Of a stretch of DNA of 64,000 nucleotides, positions 48,423-57,079 are shown piece by piece. The notes beneath the pieces were generated by a model. It did not search any database and was not told the DNA's origin. It was given only the letters and a program-made list of their open reading frames with translations. Both the position numbers and the translations under genes were made by a program. Numbering within the stretch: position 1 is the stretch's first letter; the number at the start of each line of letters is the position of its first letter. The stretch is from an uncultured Flavobacteriales bacterium (GTDB lineage: Bacteria > Bacteroidota > Bacteroidia > Flavobacteriales_G > Salibacteraceae): positions 434,001 through 498,000 of the forward strand of contig CALSRO010000005.1 of NCBI GenBank assembly GCA_943788775.1. The letters are read 5' to 3'.

Positions 48423-49139
48423 TTCTTTCATCAATCTGGATAATTCGATTGAAAGGCTTGTGTTTTCTTCGATTCCATTGCCAATAACTACAAGGTTGGC
48501 GCCACTCTCCCAGCAATCAAATATGTGTGAAACTTGTCTTATTCCACCACCCACAATTAGTGGGATGTCTATTGACTTAGATACTTGATCGATCAATTCG
48601 ATGGAAATGGGGTGTTTTGCACCGGAGCCAGCATCCATATAAATCTGTTTTAAACCAAGGGCCTCTCCCGCTATTGCTGTGCACTTAGCAATATCAGCTT
48701 TGTTGCTTGGAATTGGAGTGGTGTTACTCATATAACTAACCGAAGTTTGCATTCCAGATTCAATTAGCATATACCCGGTAGGGATTAATTTCTTGCTAAG
48801 TTCTTTAAGCTTTGGTGCAGATAGCACATGCTGACCGATCAGTAAATCTGGGTTTCGACCAGATATGAGCGAAAGCAAGAGTACATGGTCTACCTGGTCA
48901 GTAAGTTGGGTAAAATGTCCTGGAAAAAGCACTGTAGGTATGTTAGAACAGGATTTTATCAATTTAGTCGCTTCGTCAACACTAGATTCAATTATTAGAC
49001 TTCCTCCAACTAGAATATAATCCGGTCCAATTTTATTTACCTTTTTTATGAAGTCAAACAAATCATCGGCACTATGCTTGTCTGGATCGATTAGAATGGC
49101 AAGTTTCCGGTCACTTTTATACAATTGAAATTTGCTCAT
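48411..49139 (-). CDS. Geranylgeranylglyceryl / heptaprenylglyceryl phosphate synthase family protein
   Basis: The 242-residue TIM barrel belongs to the GGGPS/PcrB family, which joins a polyprenyl diphosphate to glycerol-1-phosphate by an ether bond. Motifs are AILIDPDKH, ILVGGSLI, YMDAGSGAKHPI and VGGGIRQ, with the glycine-rich phosphate site. Archaeal-type GGGPS enzymes are known from Flavobacteria, where the product's fate is unclear. The start overlaps the end of the phosphopantetheinyl transferase gene by four bases. Confidence 0.88.
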   Translation of the reverse strand: MSKFQLYKSDRKLAILIDPDKHSADDLFDFIKKVNKIGPDYILVGGSLIIESSVDEATKLIKSCSNIPTVLFPGHFTQLTDQVDHVLLLSLISGRNPDLLIGQHVLSAPKLKELSKKLIPTGYMLIESGMQTSVSYMSNTTPIPSNKADIAKCTAIAGEALGLKQIYMDAGSGAKHPISIELIDQVSKSIDIPLIVGGGIRQVSHIFDCWESGANLVVIGNGIEENTSLSIELSRLMKEKTS

Positions 49140-49774
49140 AGCGGCTTTGTGTCAATATATGATATCAATAGGTCGTCAAAGATGAAAGAATTGACTAAAA
49201 ATACACCCTTGAAATTTGGATGATTGACGCTCCAAATTGTGGCAAAGTCAATATTGTTGTTCGGTTGTGCCGCTTCATTAAAGGTTAACTGATCTTTGAA
49301 GTGAATGGCTGCAAAGGGAAGGATTTTAAAAAGGCATTCCTTGCAACTCCAAATGAGAATTTCGGGATTATCTGAATGCACCTTTCGAACCAGTTCAATT
49401 TCACCCGTTGTTGTGAATTTCTGTTTTACTGATCCCACATTTCGATTGGTAGTCTCTATATCTAACGCAACGGGTGTGTGAGGATTTATAATTACTCCAA
49501 GAGTCGATCGAGTATGACTAATGGAAATTTTTTCACTTGAGCCGGTAATGTATGGGCGACCATTGGCTTCCCTTTGAATTTCTACTTGCTTATTTAGAAT
49601 TGTCGAAGCCAATACATCGCTCGTTCTTAATTCCAACTCTCGTCTTGAAAGATTTTCGGACGAAATATTCGTGCTTTGAAAAATCTGAGAAGTGGAACCC
49701 CAAACAATCAAACTTTCATTTGAAGTATAGAACTTTTTCAGTGTTTCTTGGTTTCTGTGAGAATATATGGGCAA
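49136..49774 (-). CDS. 4'-phosphopantetheinyl transferase superfamily protein
   Basis: This enzyme moves the phosphopantetheine arm of CoA to carrier proteins. Motifs are [32 protein letters not shown] with the Mg-binding Asp/Glu, and [11 protein letters not shown], equal to WxxKEA. The ATG at 49825 would overlap the divergent ahcY start by 20 bases and cover its promoter. The TTG at 49774 gives an N-terminus [12 protein letters not shown] like that of other Bacteroidota members and is preferred (212 residues). It is followed with 4-base overlap by GGGPS. Confidence 0.82.
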   Translation of the reverse strand: MPIYSHRNQETLKKFYTSNESLIVWGSTSQIFQSTNISSENLSRRELELRTSDVLASTILNKQVEIQREANGRPYITGSSEKISISHTRSTLGVIINPHTPVALDIETTNRNVGSVKQKFTTTGEIELVRKVHSDNPEILIWSCKECLFKILPFAAIHFKDQLTFNEAAQPNNNIDFATIWSVNHPNFKGVFLVNSFIFDDLLISYIDTKPL

Positions 49775-49790
49775 GGTTTTACCTTTGCCC
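49769..49790. promoter_or_regulatory. ahcY promoter element within an inverted repeat
   Basis: The sequence from 49769 to 49790 is an inverted repeat: GGGCAAGGT, three T, then ACCTTTGCCC with one bulged T. Its right arm contains TACCTTTG (49780-49787), an exact -7 match on the plus strand 18 bases before the ahcY ATG. A repressor bound here, or an RNA hairpin, could link the divergent genes. Confidence 0.45.
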
Positions 49791-49805
49791 ACTAAATTTT
49801 TATTG

Positions 49806-51116
49806 ATGAGCGAAGTTAAAGACACAATGTCTTATAAAGTGAAAGATATATCTCAAGCGGATTGGGGTAGAAAAGAAATATTACTCGCAGAAGCGGAAAT
49901 GCCAGGTTTAATGGCATTGCGAGAAGAATATGGTAAGTCAAAACCATTGGCAGGGGCAAGAATTGCGGGTTGTTTACATATGACCATTCAAACAGCTGTG
50001 TTAATAGAGACATTAGTTGATTTAGGTGCAGAAGTATCATGGTCTAGTTGTAATATTTTTTCAACTCAAGATCACGCTGCTGCTGCCATTGCTAAATCTG
50101 GAGTTCCTGTCTTTGCATGGAAAGGCATGAACGATGAAGAATTTGATTGGTGTATTGAACAAACAATATTTGCCTTTGAAGGTGGGAAGCCATTGAACAT
50201 GATTTTGGACGATGGTGGTGATTTAACTAATATGGTTTTTGATAAGTACCCAGAACTATGTGAAGGAATCAAGGGGCTTTCAGAAGAAACTACTACTGGA
50301 GTTCATAGACTATATGAGCGAATGAAGAATGGCACATTAGTAATGCCAGCAATTAATGTCAATGATTCGGTTACAAAGTCAAAATTTGACAATAAGTACG
50401 GTTGCAAAGAATCCTTAGTGGATGCTATACGAAGAGCTACAGATGTGATGATGGCTGGAAAAGTTGCTGTAGTTGGTGGATACGGTGATGTAGGTAAAGG
50501 ATCTGCAGCCTCATTACGTGGAGCAGGAGCTCGAGTAATTGTGACTGAAATAGATCCGATTTGTGCGTTGCAAGCGGCTATGGATGGTTTTGAAGTGAAG
50601 AAGATGATCGATGCTGTAAAAGAAGCGGACATTGTTGTGACAGCCACAGGAAACAAGGATATCATTCGAAAAGAGCATTTTGAATCAATGAAGGATAAGA
50701 CGATTGTCTGCAACATTGGGCACTTTGATAACGAAATAGATGTTGCTTGGTTAAACAATACATATGCAAAAGATGAAATCAAACCACAGGTTGATATTTA
50801 TACACGAAAGGATGGAAGTCAAATTTTATTGTTGGCTGAAGGTCGTTTAGTGAATCTCGGTTGCGCTACAGGTCACCCATCATTTGTAATGTCGAATTCA
50901 TTTACAAATCAAACATTGGCACAATTGGAACTTTGGACTAATTCAGGTAATTATGAAAACAAGGTTTACGTCTTACCAAAGCATCTAGATGAGAAGGTAG
51001 CAATGCTGCATCTTTCTAAAATAGGTGTTGAATTGGATGAATTGTCAAAAGATCAGGCTGACTACATCGGAGTTGATGTGAAAGGACCGTTTAAGCCAGA
51101 GCACTATAGGTATTAA
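49806..51116 (+). CDS. ahcY: Adenosylhomocysteinase
   Basis: AhcY splits S-adenosylhomocysteine to adenosine and homocysteine, completing the methylation cycle. The 436-residue product has the substrate block [27 protein letters not shown], and the NAD-binding [13 protein letters not shown], ending in KPEHYRY as is usual. The ATG at 49806 was chosen over 49767 because it lies after the -7 element and matches the usual N-terminal length. Terminated by a hairpin at 51136. Confidence 0.97.
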   Translation: MSEVKDTMSYKVKDISQADWGRKEILLAEAEMPGLMALREEYGKSKPLAGARIAGCLHMTIQTAVLIETLVDLGAEVSWSSCNIFSTQDHAAAAIAKSGVPVFAWKGMNDEEFDWCIEQTIFAFEGGKPLNMILDDGGDLTNMVFDKYPELCEGIKGLSEETTTGVHRLYERMKNGTLVMPAINVNDSVTKSKFDNKYGCKESLVDAIRRATDVMMAGKVAVVGGYGDVGKGSAASLRGAGARVIVTEIDPICALQAAMDGFEVKKMIDAVKEADIVVTATGNKDIIRKEHFESMKDKTIVCNIGHFDNEIDVAWLNNTYAKDEIKPQVDIYTRKDGSQILLLAEGRLVNLGCATGHPSFVMSNSFTNQTLAQLELWTNSGNYENKVYVLPKHLDEKVAMLHLSKIGVELDELSKDQADYIGVDVKGPFKPEHYRY

Positions 51117-51135
51117 TATCTTTTGATACGAATGC

Positions 51136-51163
51136 AAAAAAAAGGGGCGTTAGCCCCCTTTTT
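51136..51163 (+). terminator. Intrinsic terminator, probably bidirectional
   Basis: GGGGC/GCCCC stem with loop GTTA, flanked by runs of A and T. It lies between the convergent ahcY and lipoprotein genes and can serve both strands. Confidence 0.85.
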
Positions 51164-51584
51164 AATTACTAATGTTTAGTCTCACTCCGTCAAATGAGGT
51201 TCTGTACTGCCTGAGTGGATATGATGCCGGACCTTTTACAAGTTGACCATCATACAATAGCCATTCTGAGCCAGAGCAATCATCTGAACAGGTTACATTA
51301 TTTGAGTCTACATTCACTCGACACCTGTCAGCTACTTGATATGGGGCTTGTCGATCATATGCTGCAAAAATGTCTACAGTGGAGCGATGTACAATGATTC
51401 CGTTAAATCCTCCGTTTAAATAAACCCACCCACCAATGAAGTTCAAATTATTGTATTGGGCCAGATTGATATCAATATCGATATTTACGGGGGTGTTCGG
51501 AACTGTATGTTCGTTCGTTCTATTTCGACACTCACTCAATGAAACCGCGCATAAAATAATTATCGCAAGCCTAAATAAATTCAT
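51162..51584 (-). CDS. Rieske-fold-like lipoprotein lacking histidine ligands
   Basis: The 140-residue product starts with a lipoprotein-type signal (MNLFRLAIIILCAVSLSEC). The body reads GGWVYLNGG, GIIVHRST, FAAYDRQAPYQ, then a region with cysteines (DRCRVNV and TCSDDCSGSEW) and YDGQLVKGPASYPL. This order matches Rieske-type domains of Bacteroidota lipoproteins, but the CxH and CxxH ligand pairs are not kept: the His positions are replaced. It may keep a disulfide-stabilised fold without an iron-sulfur cluster. The start at 51584 is preferred to 51602. The next gene is divergent, 22 bases away. Confidence 0.65.
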   Translation of the reverse strand: MNLFRLAIIILCAVSLSECRNRTNEHTVPNTPVNIDIDINLAQYNNLNFIGGWVYLNGGFNGIIVHRSTVDIFAAYDRQAPYQVADRCRVNVDSNNVTCSDDCSGSEWLLYDGQLVKGPASYPLRQYRTSFDGVRLNISN

Positions 51585-51606
51585 ATTACTACTATAGAAC
51601 ATCTGA

Positions 51607-51891
51607 ATGACAAAGCTAAACTCATACCTATCAATATTTATTGTGAGCCTAATTTTATTCTTAGTGACTCCACTCGATTCTAAATCTCAATCCCGGAAAA
51701 GATTGAAAGAATTAGAGAAAATGGAAGAGTCCCACGAGGAAGAAAAGGATACTGCTAACGAGGAAGGTAAAAAACGTCATAAGAGCATTCAGTCAAAGAG
51801 CACGCGCAAGGAGATGAAGCGTTATCAAAAGCTGAATAAAAGGCATAATAAAAACAGACGTCCTTTATTTAGAAAAAGGTCAAGACATTAA
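51607..51891 (+). CDS. Small basic exported or membrane-anchored protein, unknown
   Basis: The 94-residue product has an N-terminal hydrophobic segment that could be a signal peptide or anchor (SYLSIFIVSLILFLV), then a very charged chain: an acidic patch (MEESHEEEKDTANEE) and a Lys/Arg-rich tail (KRYQKLNKRHNKNRRP). I do not recognise a named family. It is followed after 4 bases by another small membrane protein and then a response regulator, so the three genes are probably one operon. Confidence 0.6.
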   Translation: MTKLNSYLSIFIVSLILFLVTPLDSKSQSRKRLKELEKMEESHEEEKDTANEEGKKRHKSIQSKSTRKEMKRYQKLNKRHNKNRRPLFRKRSRH

Positions 51892-51895
51892 GATT

Positions 51896-52285
51896 ATGGA
51901 TGATCCAGGGACATTAATATACGTTGCATTTTTAGTCATTAGCTTAATTGTGGGTTGGTTGAAAAACAGGAAAAAAGCCGAAGACGAAGGGCTTGACCCT
52001 ATTTCTAATGATCCTCAAATGACTATATCAAAATCTGAAATTGATGAGGCGATTGCAACGCAACTAGAAGAACGTATTGCTGCTGAAGAGAAATTGAAGG
52101 TAATGTCAATGGAATCGTTGAAGGCTCAGAAAAGGAAAGAGTCAAAAACTCGTAGACCAATAACAGCAGAGAGTGTTGTTGATGATGCTTCAGATGAAGA
52201 GACTGCAGAGCACGTGGATTCAGAAAGGTTTGATGCGCGCAAGGCTTTTATATACAGTGAAATTTTAAATCCCCCACACTTATGA
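51896..52285 (+). CDS. Small membrane-anchored protein, conserved hypothetical
   Basis: The 129-residue protein has one N-terminal membrane helix (about 7-23), a charged, probably coiled-coil middle with SEIDEAIATQLEERIAAEEK, and a C-terminal motif FDARKAFIYSEILNPPH that looks conserved in Bacteroidota small proteins I recall. Function unknown. Its stop overlaps the start of the LytTR regulator by four bases (ATGA), giving translational coupling. Confidence 0.65.
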   Translation: MDDPGTLIYVAFLVISLIVGWLKNRKKAEDEGLDPISNDPQMTISKSEIDEAIATQLEERIAAEEKLKVMSMESLKAQKRKESKTRRPITAESVVDDASDEETAEHVDSERFDARKAFIYSEILNPPHL

Positions 52286-53037
52286 AAAAGATCAGAACAC
52301 TCATCGTAGATGATGAGGAATTAGCTCGAAAAAATCTGGAGTTTTTACTGAATGATTATTGTGAAGGAATTCAGGTTATTGGAGAGGCAGGAAATGTAAG
52401 GGAGGCCAAGAAATTCCTTAATTCAAATAAAATCGACCTCCTTTTGTTGGATATTGAAATGCCGAACGGGTCAGGTTTTGAATTACTTGAGTCAATCAAG
52501 GATGAAATAGATTTTAAAATCATTTTTATAACCGCATATCACGAATATGCGCTTAAGGCTTTTAAATATAGCGCAGTGGATTATTTGTTAAAGCCGATAA
52601 ATCCAGAGGATCTTCAGGCGGCAATGAACAAGGTTAAACCTGGTTTGGACAAGGATTCACCTGAAAAAATTGAAGCCTTAATTGAAAACATGGGTAAGAG
52701 AGGTGAGCAGCTTGAGAAAATTGCTTTGGCTTCAATGGAAGGTTTGCAATTTGTTAATCTAGATGAAATCATGTACTGTGAGTCTCAAGACAATTACACC
52801 CAGTTCTTTCTTACTGATGGAAGAAGGATAATGGTCTCAAAAACAATCAAATTTTTTGAGGAGGTGCTGGATCAAGCTAAATTTTTCAGAGTTCATAGGT
52901 CTAATATTATTAACCTTAGATACATTGATAAATATGTTAAAGGTGAAGGAGGATTTGTTGTGTTGAAGCAAGGCGCTAGAATTCCTGTTTCGAGACGTAG
53001 GAAAGAGTCATTTCTTCAACTCTTTCATTATCAATAA
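52282..53037 (+). CDS. LytTR-family response regulator
   Basis: The 251-residue protein has an N-terminal receiver domain with acidic residues Asp10/Asp11, the phospho-acceptor Asp57 (LLLLDIEMPNG), Thr in FITAYHEYA, and Lys in YLLKPI, then a C-terminal LytTR DNA-binding domain (about 148-250; IMYCESQDNYTQFFL, FRVHRSNIIN). No histidine kinase gene is next to it; the upstream genes are small proteins. The 238-base gap downstream holds the leader of the receptor operon at 53276, a possible target. Confidence 0.92.
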   Translation: MKKIRTLIVDDEELARKNLEFLLNDYCEGIQVIGEAGNVREAKKFLNSNKIDLLLLDIEMPNGSGFELLESIKDEIDFKIIFITAYHEYALKAFKYSAVDYLLKPINPEDLQAAMNKVKPGLDKDSPEKIEALIENMGKRGEQLEKIALASMEGLQFVNLDEIMYCESQDNYTQFFLTDGRRIMVSKTIKFFEEVLDQAKFFRVHRSNIINLRYIDKYVKGEGGFVVLKQGARIPVSRRRKESFLQLFHYQ

Positions 53038-53073
53038 TATGGGGTGCGGGCCGAATCCTTGAACATTGCAACC

Positions 53074-53107
53074 GTTTTCTAAACATGATATTGTGGTCTT
53101 AGAAAAC
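53074..53107. repeat. 9-bp inverted repeat in the leader of the receptor operon
   Basis: GTTTTCTAA (53074-53082) and TTAGAAAAC (53099-53107) form a perfect inverted repeat with a 16-base spacer, in the 238-base gap before the gene at 53276. The arm spacing (25 bases centre to centre) is near two helical turns plus, as for sites of dimeric regulators such as LytTR proteins. Not tested. Confidence 0.45.
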
Positions 53108-53211
53108 ATTAACAACTTTACATTAAGAAAGGGGCATAAAAATCGGGTAAAGCCAACAGTGATAAGGCTTTTACGAAGTTTAAAAAAATGTTAACCGTAT
53201 TATTACTTTTT

Positions 53212-53219
53212 TATCTTTA
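53212..53219 (+). promoter_or_regulatory. Possible -7 promoter element of the receptor operon
   Basis: TATCTTTA differs from TAnnTTTG only in the last base and lies 56 bases before the ATG at 53276. A hairpin CAAGGT/ACCTTG with an 8-base loop (53231-53250) follows in the presumed leader. Confidence 0.35.
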
Positions 53220-53275
53220 CCCGCCATTTTGCAAGGTGTTTTAAAACCTTGCTAACTTATCTAAAGACAGCAGTC

Positions 53276-56200
53276 ATGAGAAAACTATTACTAATCGCCT
53301 TTGGTATCATATTATTCGGGTTCAACGCCACTTCTCAGGTTGGACAAGGAGCTATAAAAGCAACCATTACTGATGATGCTGGCGAGCCACTTCCTTTCGC
53401 AAACGTTATTGTTAAGCAAAACGGTGTCCAGGTCACTGGTGGCCAATCTGATTTTGACGGTTTGGTTAATATCAAACCAATAACCCCTGGTACTTACGAT
53501 GTTGAGGTTTCCAGTTTGGGTTTTGGTACTAAAATGATTTCTGGGGTTCAAGTAACTACTGGTGTGACATCATACTTGCCTAAAGATCAAACCAAACTTT
53601 CGACCGCTGTTGAAATGTTAGATGTGGTCGAGGTGATTGCGTATGATAAACCGCTTTTTGAGAAAGGTAGTTCTAAGCAGGAAACCATGACCTCTAAGGA
53701 CATTCAAAAAATGGCGGCAAGAAGTCCAGCGGATCTCGCAGCTACAGCTGGAGGAACCTACAGTTCTGATAATGGTAGTAGCGATTTGAATATTAGAGGC
53801 AGCCGATCTGACGCTAACTACTATTTTATAGATGGAGTTAAGGTTAGAGGAAGTTCCGCAATTCCGAGAGCATCCATTGATCAAATTACAGTTATTACTG
53901 GTGGACTGCCTGCGAGATACGGTGATGTTACAGGTGGCGTTGTAAGTATTACTACAAGAGGTGTGTCCAATGAATACCACGGAGGTATGGAATACCTTAC
54001 TTCTGGAGTTAAATTCGGAGACAATACTTATATAGGGACGGATCCATATGGATACAATTTATTGGAACTTAGTTTGTCGGGACCGTTTTTAAGCAAGACC
54101 GACTCCCTTGGAATTAAACGACCTCTATTAGGCTTTTTTCTTTCAGGAAACTTCACGAGCAATCTTGATCCTAGACCATCTGCAGTTGGAGCCTGGAAAA
54201 TAAAGGATGACAGACTCGATGCGTTGAAAGCAGAACCACTAAGACAAGGCTTTGCAGATAACTCAGTTATTCCAAATACTGACTATTATCGATTAAATGA
54301 TTTTGAGCGTGTTCGAGTTAGACCAAACGTAAATAATCAAGGGGCGAATATTGCTGGAAAAGTTACTGTAGCAACCACTTCGAGTACGGATTTGACTTTT
54401 GGTGGTAGTTTAAATTACTCAAAAGGTAAACGTTATAACTATAATAACTCTTTACTTGACTATGAAAGCTATCCAGAACAAACAAGTTTAGATTGGCGTG
54501 TTTACGGTCGTTTCACACAACGATTTGAAAATGCTCAAATGTCTGAGGATGAAGATGCAACGTCTAGCTTAATTAAGAATGCATTTTATTCAATTCAAGC
54601 AGATTATTCCCAGAGTATTGATAGAAGGTATAATCCCGAACTGAAAGATGATTTCTTTAAGTATGGATACATCGGAAAGTTTGAAACATTCCAAACAAAA
54701 GACTATGCGATTGGTCAGGATAGTACTACAGGATTGTTTGGACAAATACAACAAACGAACCGTGATACTTTAATCACCTTTACTCCAGGTGATGCAAACC
54801 CTGAATTAGCTGCCTTCACTCAACGTTATTATGAATTAAATGGATGGGAAGGCTTTGACGAAGAAGGTAATCCAGTTTTTGATCCTGAAAGAGTTGCGGC
54901 TTTGTCTAATATCAACAATATTCAAAGCGGTGGAGGTTTAGTAAACGGTGACAACTTAGATGCAAGATCTCGAAGCGTCTATGGAATGTGGGTTTACAAC
55001 AACGATATTACAAACGGCCGAGGGTCAGCAACTGATAATTATTTTGAGAGTATTACAAATCAAGTTAGAGTGACTGCCCAGGGTTCTGCCGATATTAAGA
55101 ATCACGCGGTTATGTTGGGATTTGAATATGAGCAAAGAGTAGATCGCGCATACTCATTGAGCCCAAGGGGCTTGTGGTCGATTGCCCGACTTAGAGCAAA
55201 TTCTCACATTAGTGAATTAGACTTTCAAAACCCACAAATAGAATACCCTGGTCCATATATATCATACCCAAGGTTGAATTCATCTCCAGGAGAATATGAT
55301 GGAGCTGATCCAGGCGAATCACAGTCTTTTATTGATTACAATCTTAGAAAAGAGCTGGATCTTGATGCGGATGGTATCGACTTCTTAGATGTGAATGCAA
55401 TTGACCCAGATAGATTTGCGATTGAGTATTTTTCAGCAGATGAACTTTATAATAATGGTAGCTCTTTGGTGTCATATTATGGCTATGACCCTTATGGAAA
55501 TAGAACTCGAGAGAATCCAACGTTTGATGATTACTTCACAGCAAGAGATGAGTATGGAAATTATACACGTCCAATTGCTCCTTATCAGCCTATTTATGTA
55601 GCAGGTTATATCGAAGATAAATTTGAATTCGAGGATTTAATATTCAATATTGGTATCCGAGTAGATCGATTTGACGCAAATCAACAAGTGTTGAAAGATC
55701 CTTTCGTACTCTTCCCAACAGTGAAAGCTGGAGAACAAGAGGCTCAGGATTTATTGGGTGAGGGCGTTTCCAAACCTGGTAATATTGGAGATGACTATGT
55801 AGTGTATGTTGACAATGTTCAAAGTCCTAGTGAAATTTTAGGTTATCGAAATGAAAATGTTTGGTACAACGCACAAGGAGCGGAACTTACAGATGCATCT
55901 GCCTTAAGAGTTTCTAATGGTCTGCCAGCTCCATTATTGGTGGATAAAGACAATACTAATAGTGTGGACATCACATCAGAGTCTTTTGAAGATTATTCTC
56001 CAACGACCAATTTCATGCCTCGGATTGCATTTAACTTCCCTATATCGGATGCAGCGAAATTCTTTGCTCACTATGATATATTGACTAAGCGTCCCACAGT
56101 TGGAAATAGACTAGATCCATCTGATTATTATTTCTTAGAGAGTAGAGCAAGTTCAGCGACTTTGAACAATCCTGCGCTTCAACCTGAAAAAACAATTGAC

Positions 56201-57067
56201 TACGAGATCGGATTCCAGCAGGCACTTACAACCTCTATGGCTCTTACGATTTCAGCTTTCTATCGTGAATCGCGAGATCTAGTGTCAGCCACAAGAGTAT
56301 TTGATGCATATCCAATAGAATACGTGAGTTATGATAACTTGGATTTTGCAACTACAAAGGGCATGACGGTTTCTTATGATTTACGTCAAACGCAAAATTT
56401 AACGGTCAGAGCCTCATACACATTGCAATTTGCCGAGGGAACTGGTTCAAATGCGACAACTGGATTGAATTTAGCTCGTTCCGGTCAGCCAAACCTTCGA
56501 GCTCCTATTCGTTTAGGTTATGATCAGCGTCATCAAATTGTAGGTAACATCGATTATCGTTATGGTTCTGGTCGTGATTACAACGGTCCAGTAGTTGGCG
56601 AAAAACAAATTTTTAAGAATACAGGTGCAAATCTTCAAATTAGAGGTGGATCAGGTGTTCCATACAACCCACAATCGAACTTTACATCTACTCAGCTATT
56701 TACAAACAATCCGGCTCCACTGCAGCAAGGCGCGATTAATAGCGCGAGCCTTCCGTGGGCATTCCGATTTGACCTAAACGTGGATAAGGATTTAACTTAT
56801 CAAAAAGAAGAAGGTAAAAGAGAGTATTTCTTTAATGTATATTTCCAAGTATTGAACTTGTTGAATACAAGAAATATTAACGGGGTTTATCGTGCCACAG
56901 GTAACCCAGATGATGACGGTTATTTGAACTCAGCATTCGGTATCCAATACACACAAGAACAAAATAGCCCAATGGCATTTGAAGAATATTACACGATGAA
57001 GCTTTGGAATCCGAATCAATGGCAATTGCCTAGAAGATTTAGAGTAGGTGTAAGAATGAGTTTCTAA
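53276..57067 (+). CDS. TonB-dependent receptor-like outer-membrane protein
   Basis: The 1263-residue protein (start at 53276 giving signal MRKLLLIAFGIILFGFNAT; the ATG at 53249 adds a leader of nine residues) has a carboxypeptidase-regulatory-like domain (about 25-110), a plug domain with LNIRGSRSDANYYFIDGVKV and GGLPARYGDVTGGVVS, and a very long barrel with large extracellular loops ending RFRVGVRMSF. No TonB box is obvious. It is followed by a 1519-residue secreted protein and a PorV-like barrel, 12 and 19 bases apart, so the three products probably work as one outer-membrane assembly. Cargo is unknown. Confidence 0.85.
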   Translation: MRKLLLIAFGIILFGFNATSQVGQGAIKATITDDAGEPLPFANVIVKQNGVQVTGGQSDFDGLVNIKPITPGTYDVEVSSLGFGTKMISGVQVTTGVTSYLPKDQTKLSTAVEMLDVVEVIAYDKPLFEKGSSKQETMTSKDIQKMAARSPADLAATAGGTYSSDNGSSDLNIRGSRSDANYYFIDGVKVRGSSAIPRASIDQITVITGGLPARYGDVTGGVVSITTRGVSNEYHGGMEYLTSGVKFGDNTYIGTDPYGYNLLELSLSGPFLSKTDSLGIKRPLLGFFLSGNFTSNLDPRPSAVGAWKIKDDRLDALKAEPLRQGFADNSVIPNTDYYRLNDFERVRVRPNVNNQGANIAGKVTVATTSSTDLTFGGSLNYSKGKRYNYNNSLLDYESYPEQTSLDWRVYGRFTQRFENAQMSEDEDATSSLIKNAFYSIQADYSQSIDRRYNPELKDDFFKYGYIGKFETFQTKDYAIGQDSTTGLFGQIQQTNRDTLITFTPGDANPELAAFTQRYYELNGWEGFDEEGNPVFDPERVAALSNINNIQSGGGLVNGDNLDARSRSVYGMWVYNNDITNGRGSATDNYFESITNQVRVTAQGSADIKNHAVMLGFEYEQRVDRAYSLSPRGLWSIARLRANSHISELDFQNPQIEYPGPYISYPRLNSSPGEYDGADPGESQSFIDYNLRKELDLDADGIDFLDVNAIDPDRFAIEYFSADELYNNGSSLVSYYGYDPYGNRTRENPTFDDYFTARDEYGNYTRPIAPYQPIYVAGYIEDKFEFEDLIFNIGIRVDRFDANQQVLKDPFVLFPTVKAGEQEAQDLLGEGVSKPGNIGDDYVVYVDNVQSPSEILGYRNENVWYNAQGAELTDASALRVSNGLPAPLLVDKDNTNSVDITSESFEDYSPTTNFMPRIAFNFPISDAAKFFAHYDILTKRPTVGNRLDPSDYYFLESRASSATLNNPALQPEKTIDYEIGFQQALTTSMALTISAFYRESRDLVSATRVFDAYPIEYVSYDNLDFATTKGMTVSYDLRQTQNLTVRASYTLQFAEGTGSNATTGLNLARSGQPNLRAPIRLGYDQRHQIVGNIDYRYGSGRDYNGPVVGEKQIFKNTGANLQIRGGSGVPYNPQSNFTSTQLFTNNPAPLQQGAINSASLPWAFRFDLNVDKDLTYQKEEGKREYFFNVYFQVLNLLNTRNINGVYRATGNPDDDGYLNSAFGIQYTQEQNSPMAFEEYYTMKLWNPNQWQLPRRFRVGVRMSF

Positions 57068-57079
57068 AAGAATTGAAGT

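Noticed and set aside
49775-49825. ATG start for the phosphopantetheinyl transferase at 49825
   Set aside because: It would overlap the divergent ahcY start and cover its promoter; the TTG at 49774 gives a family-like N-terminus.
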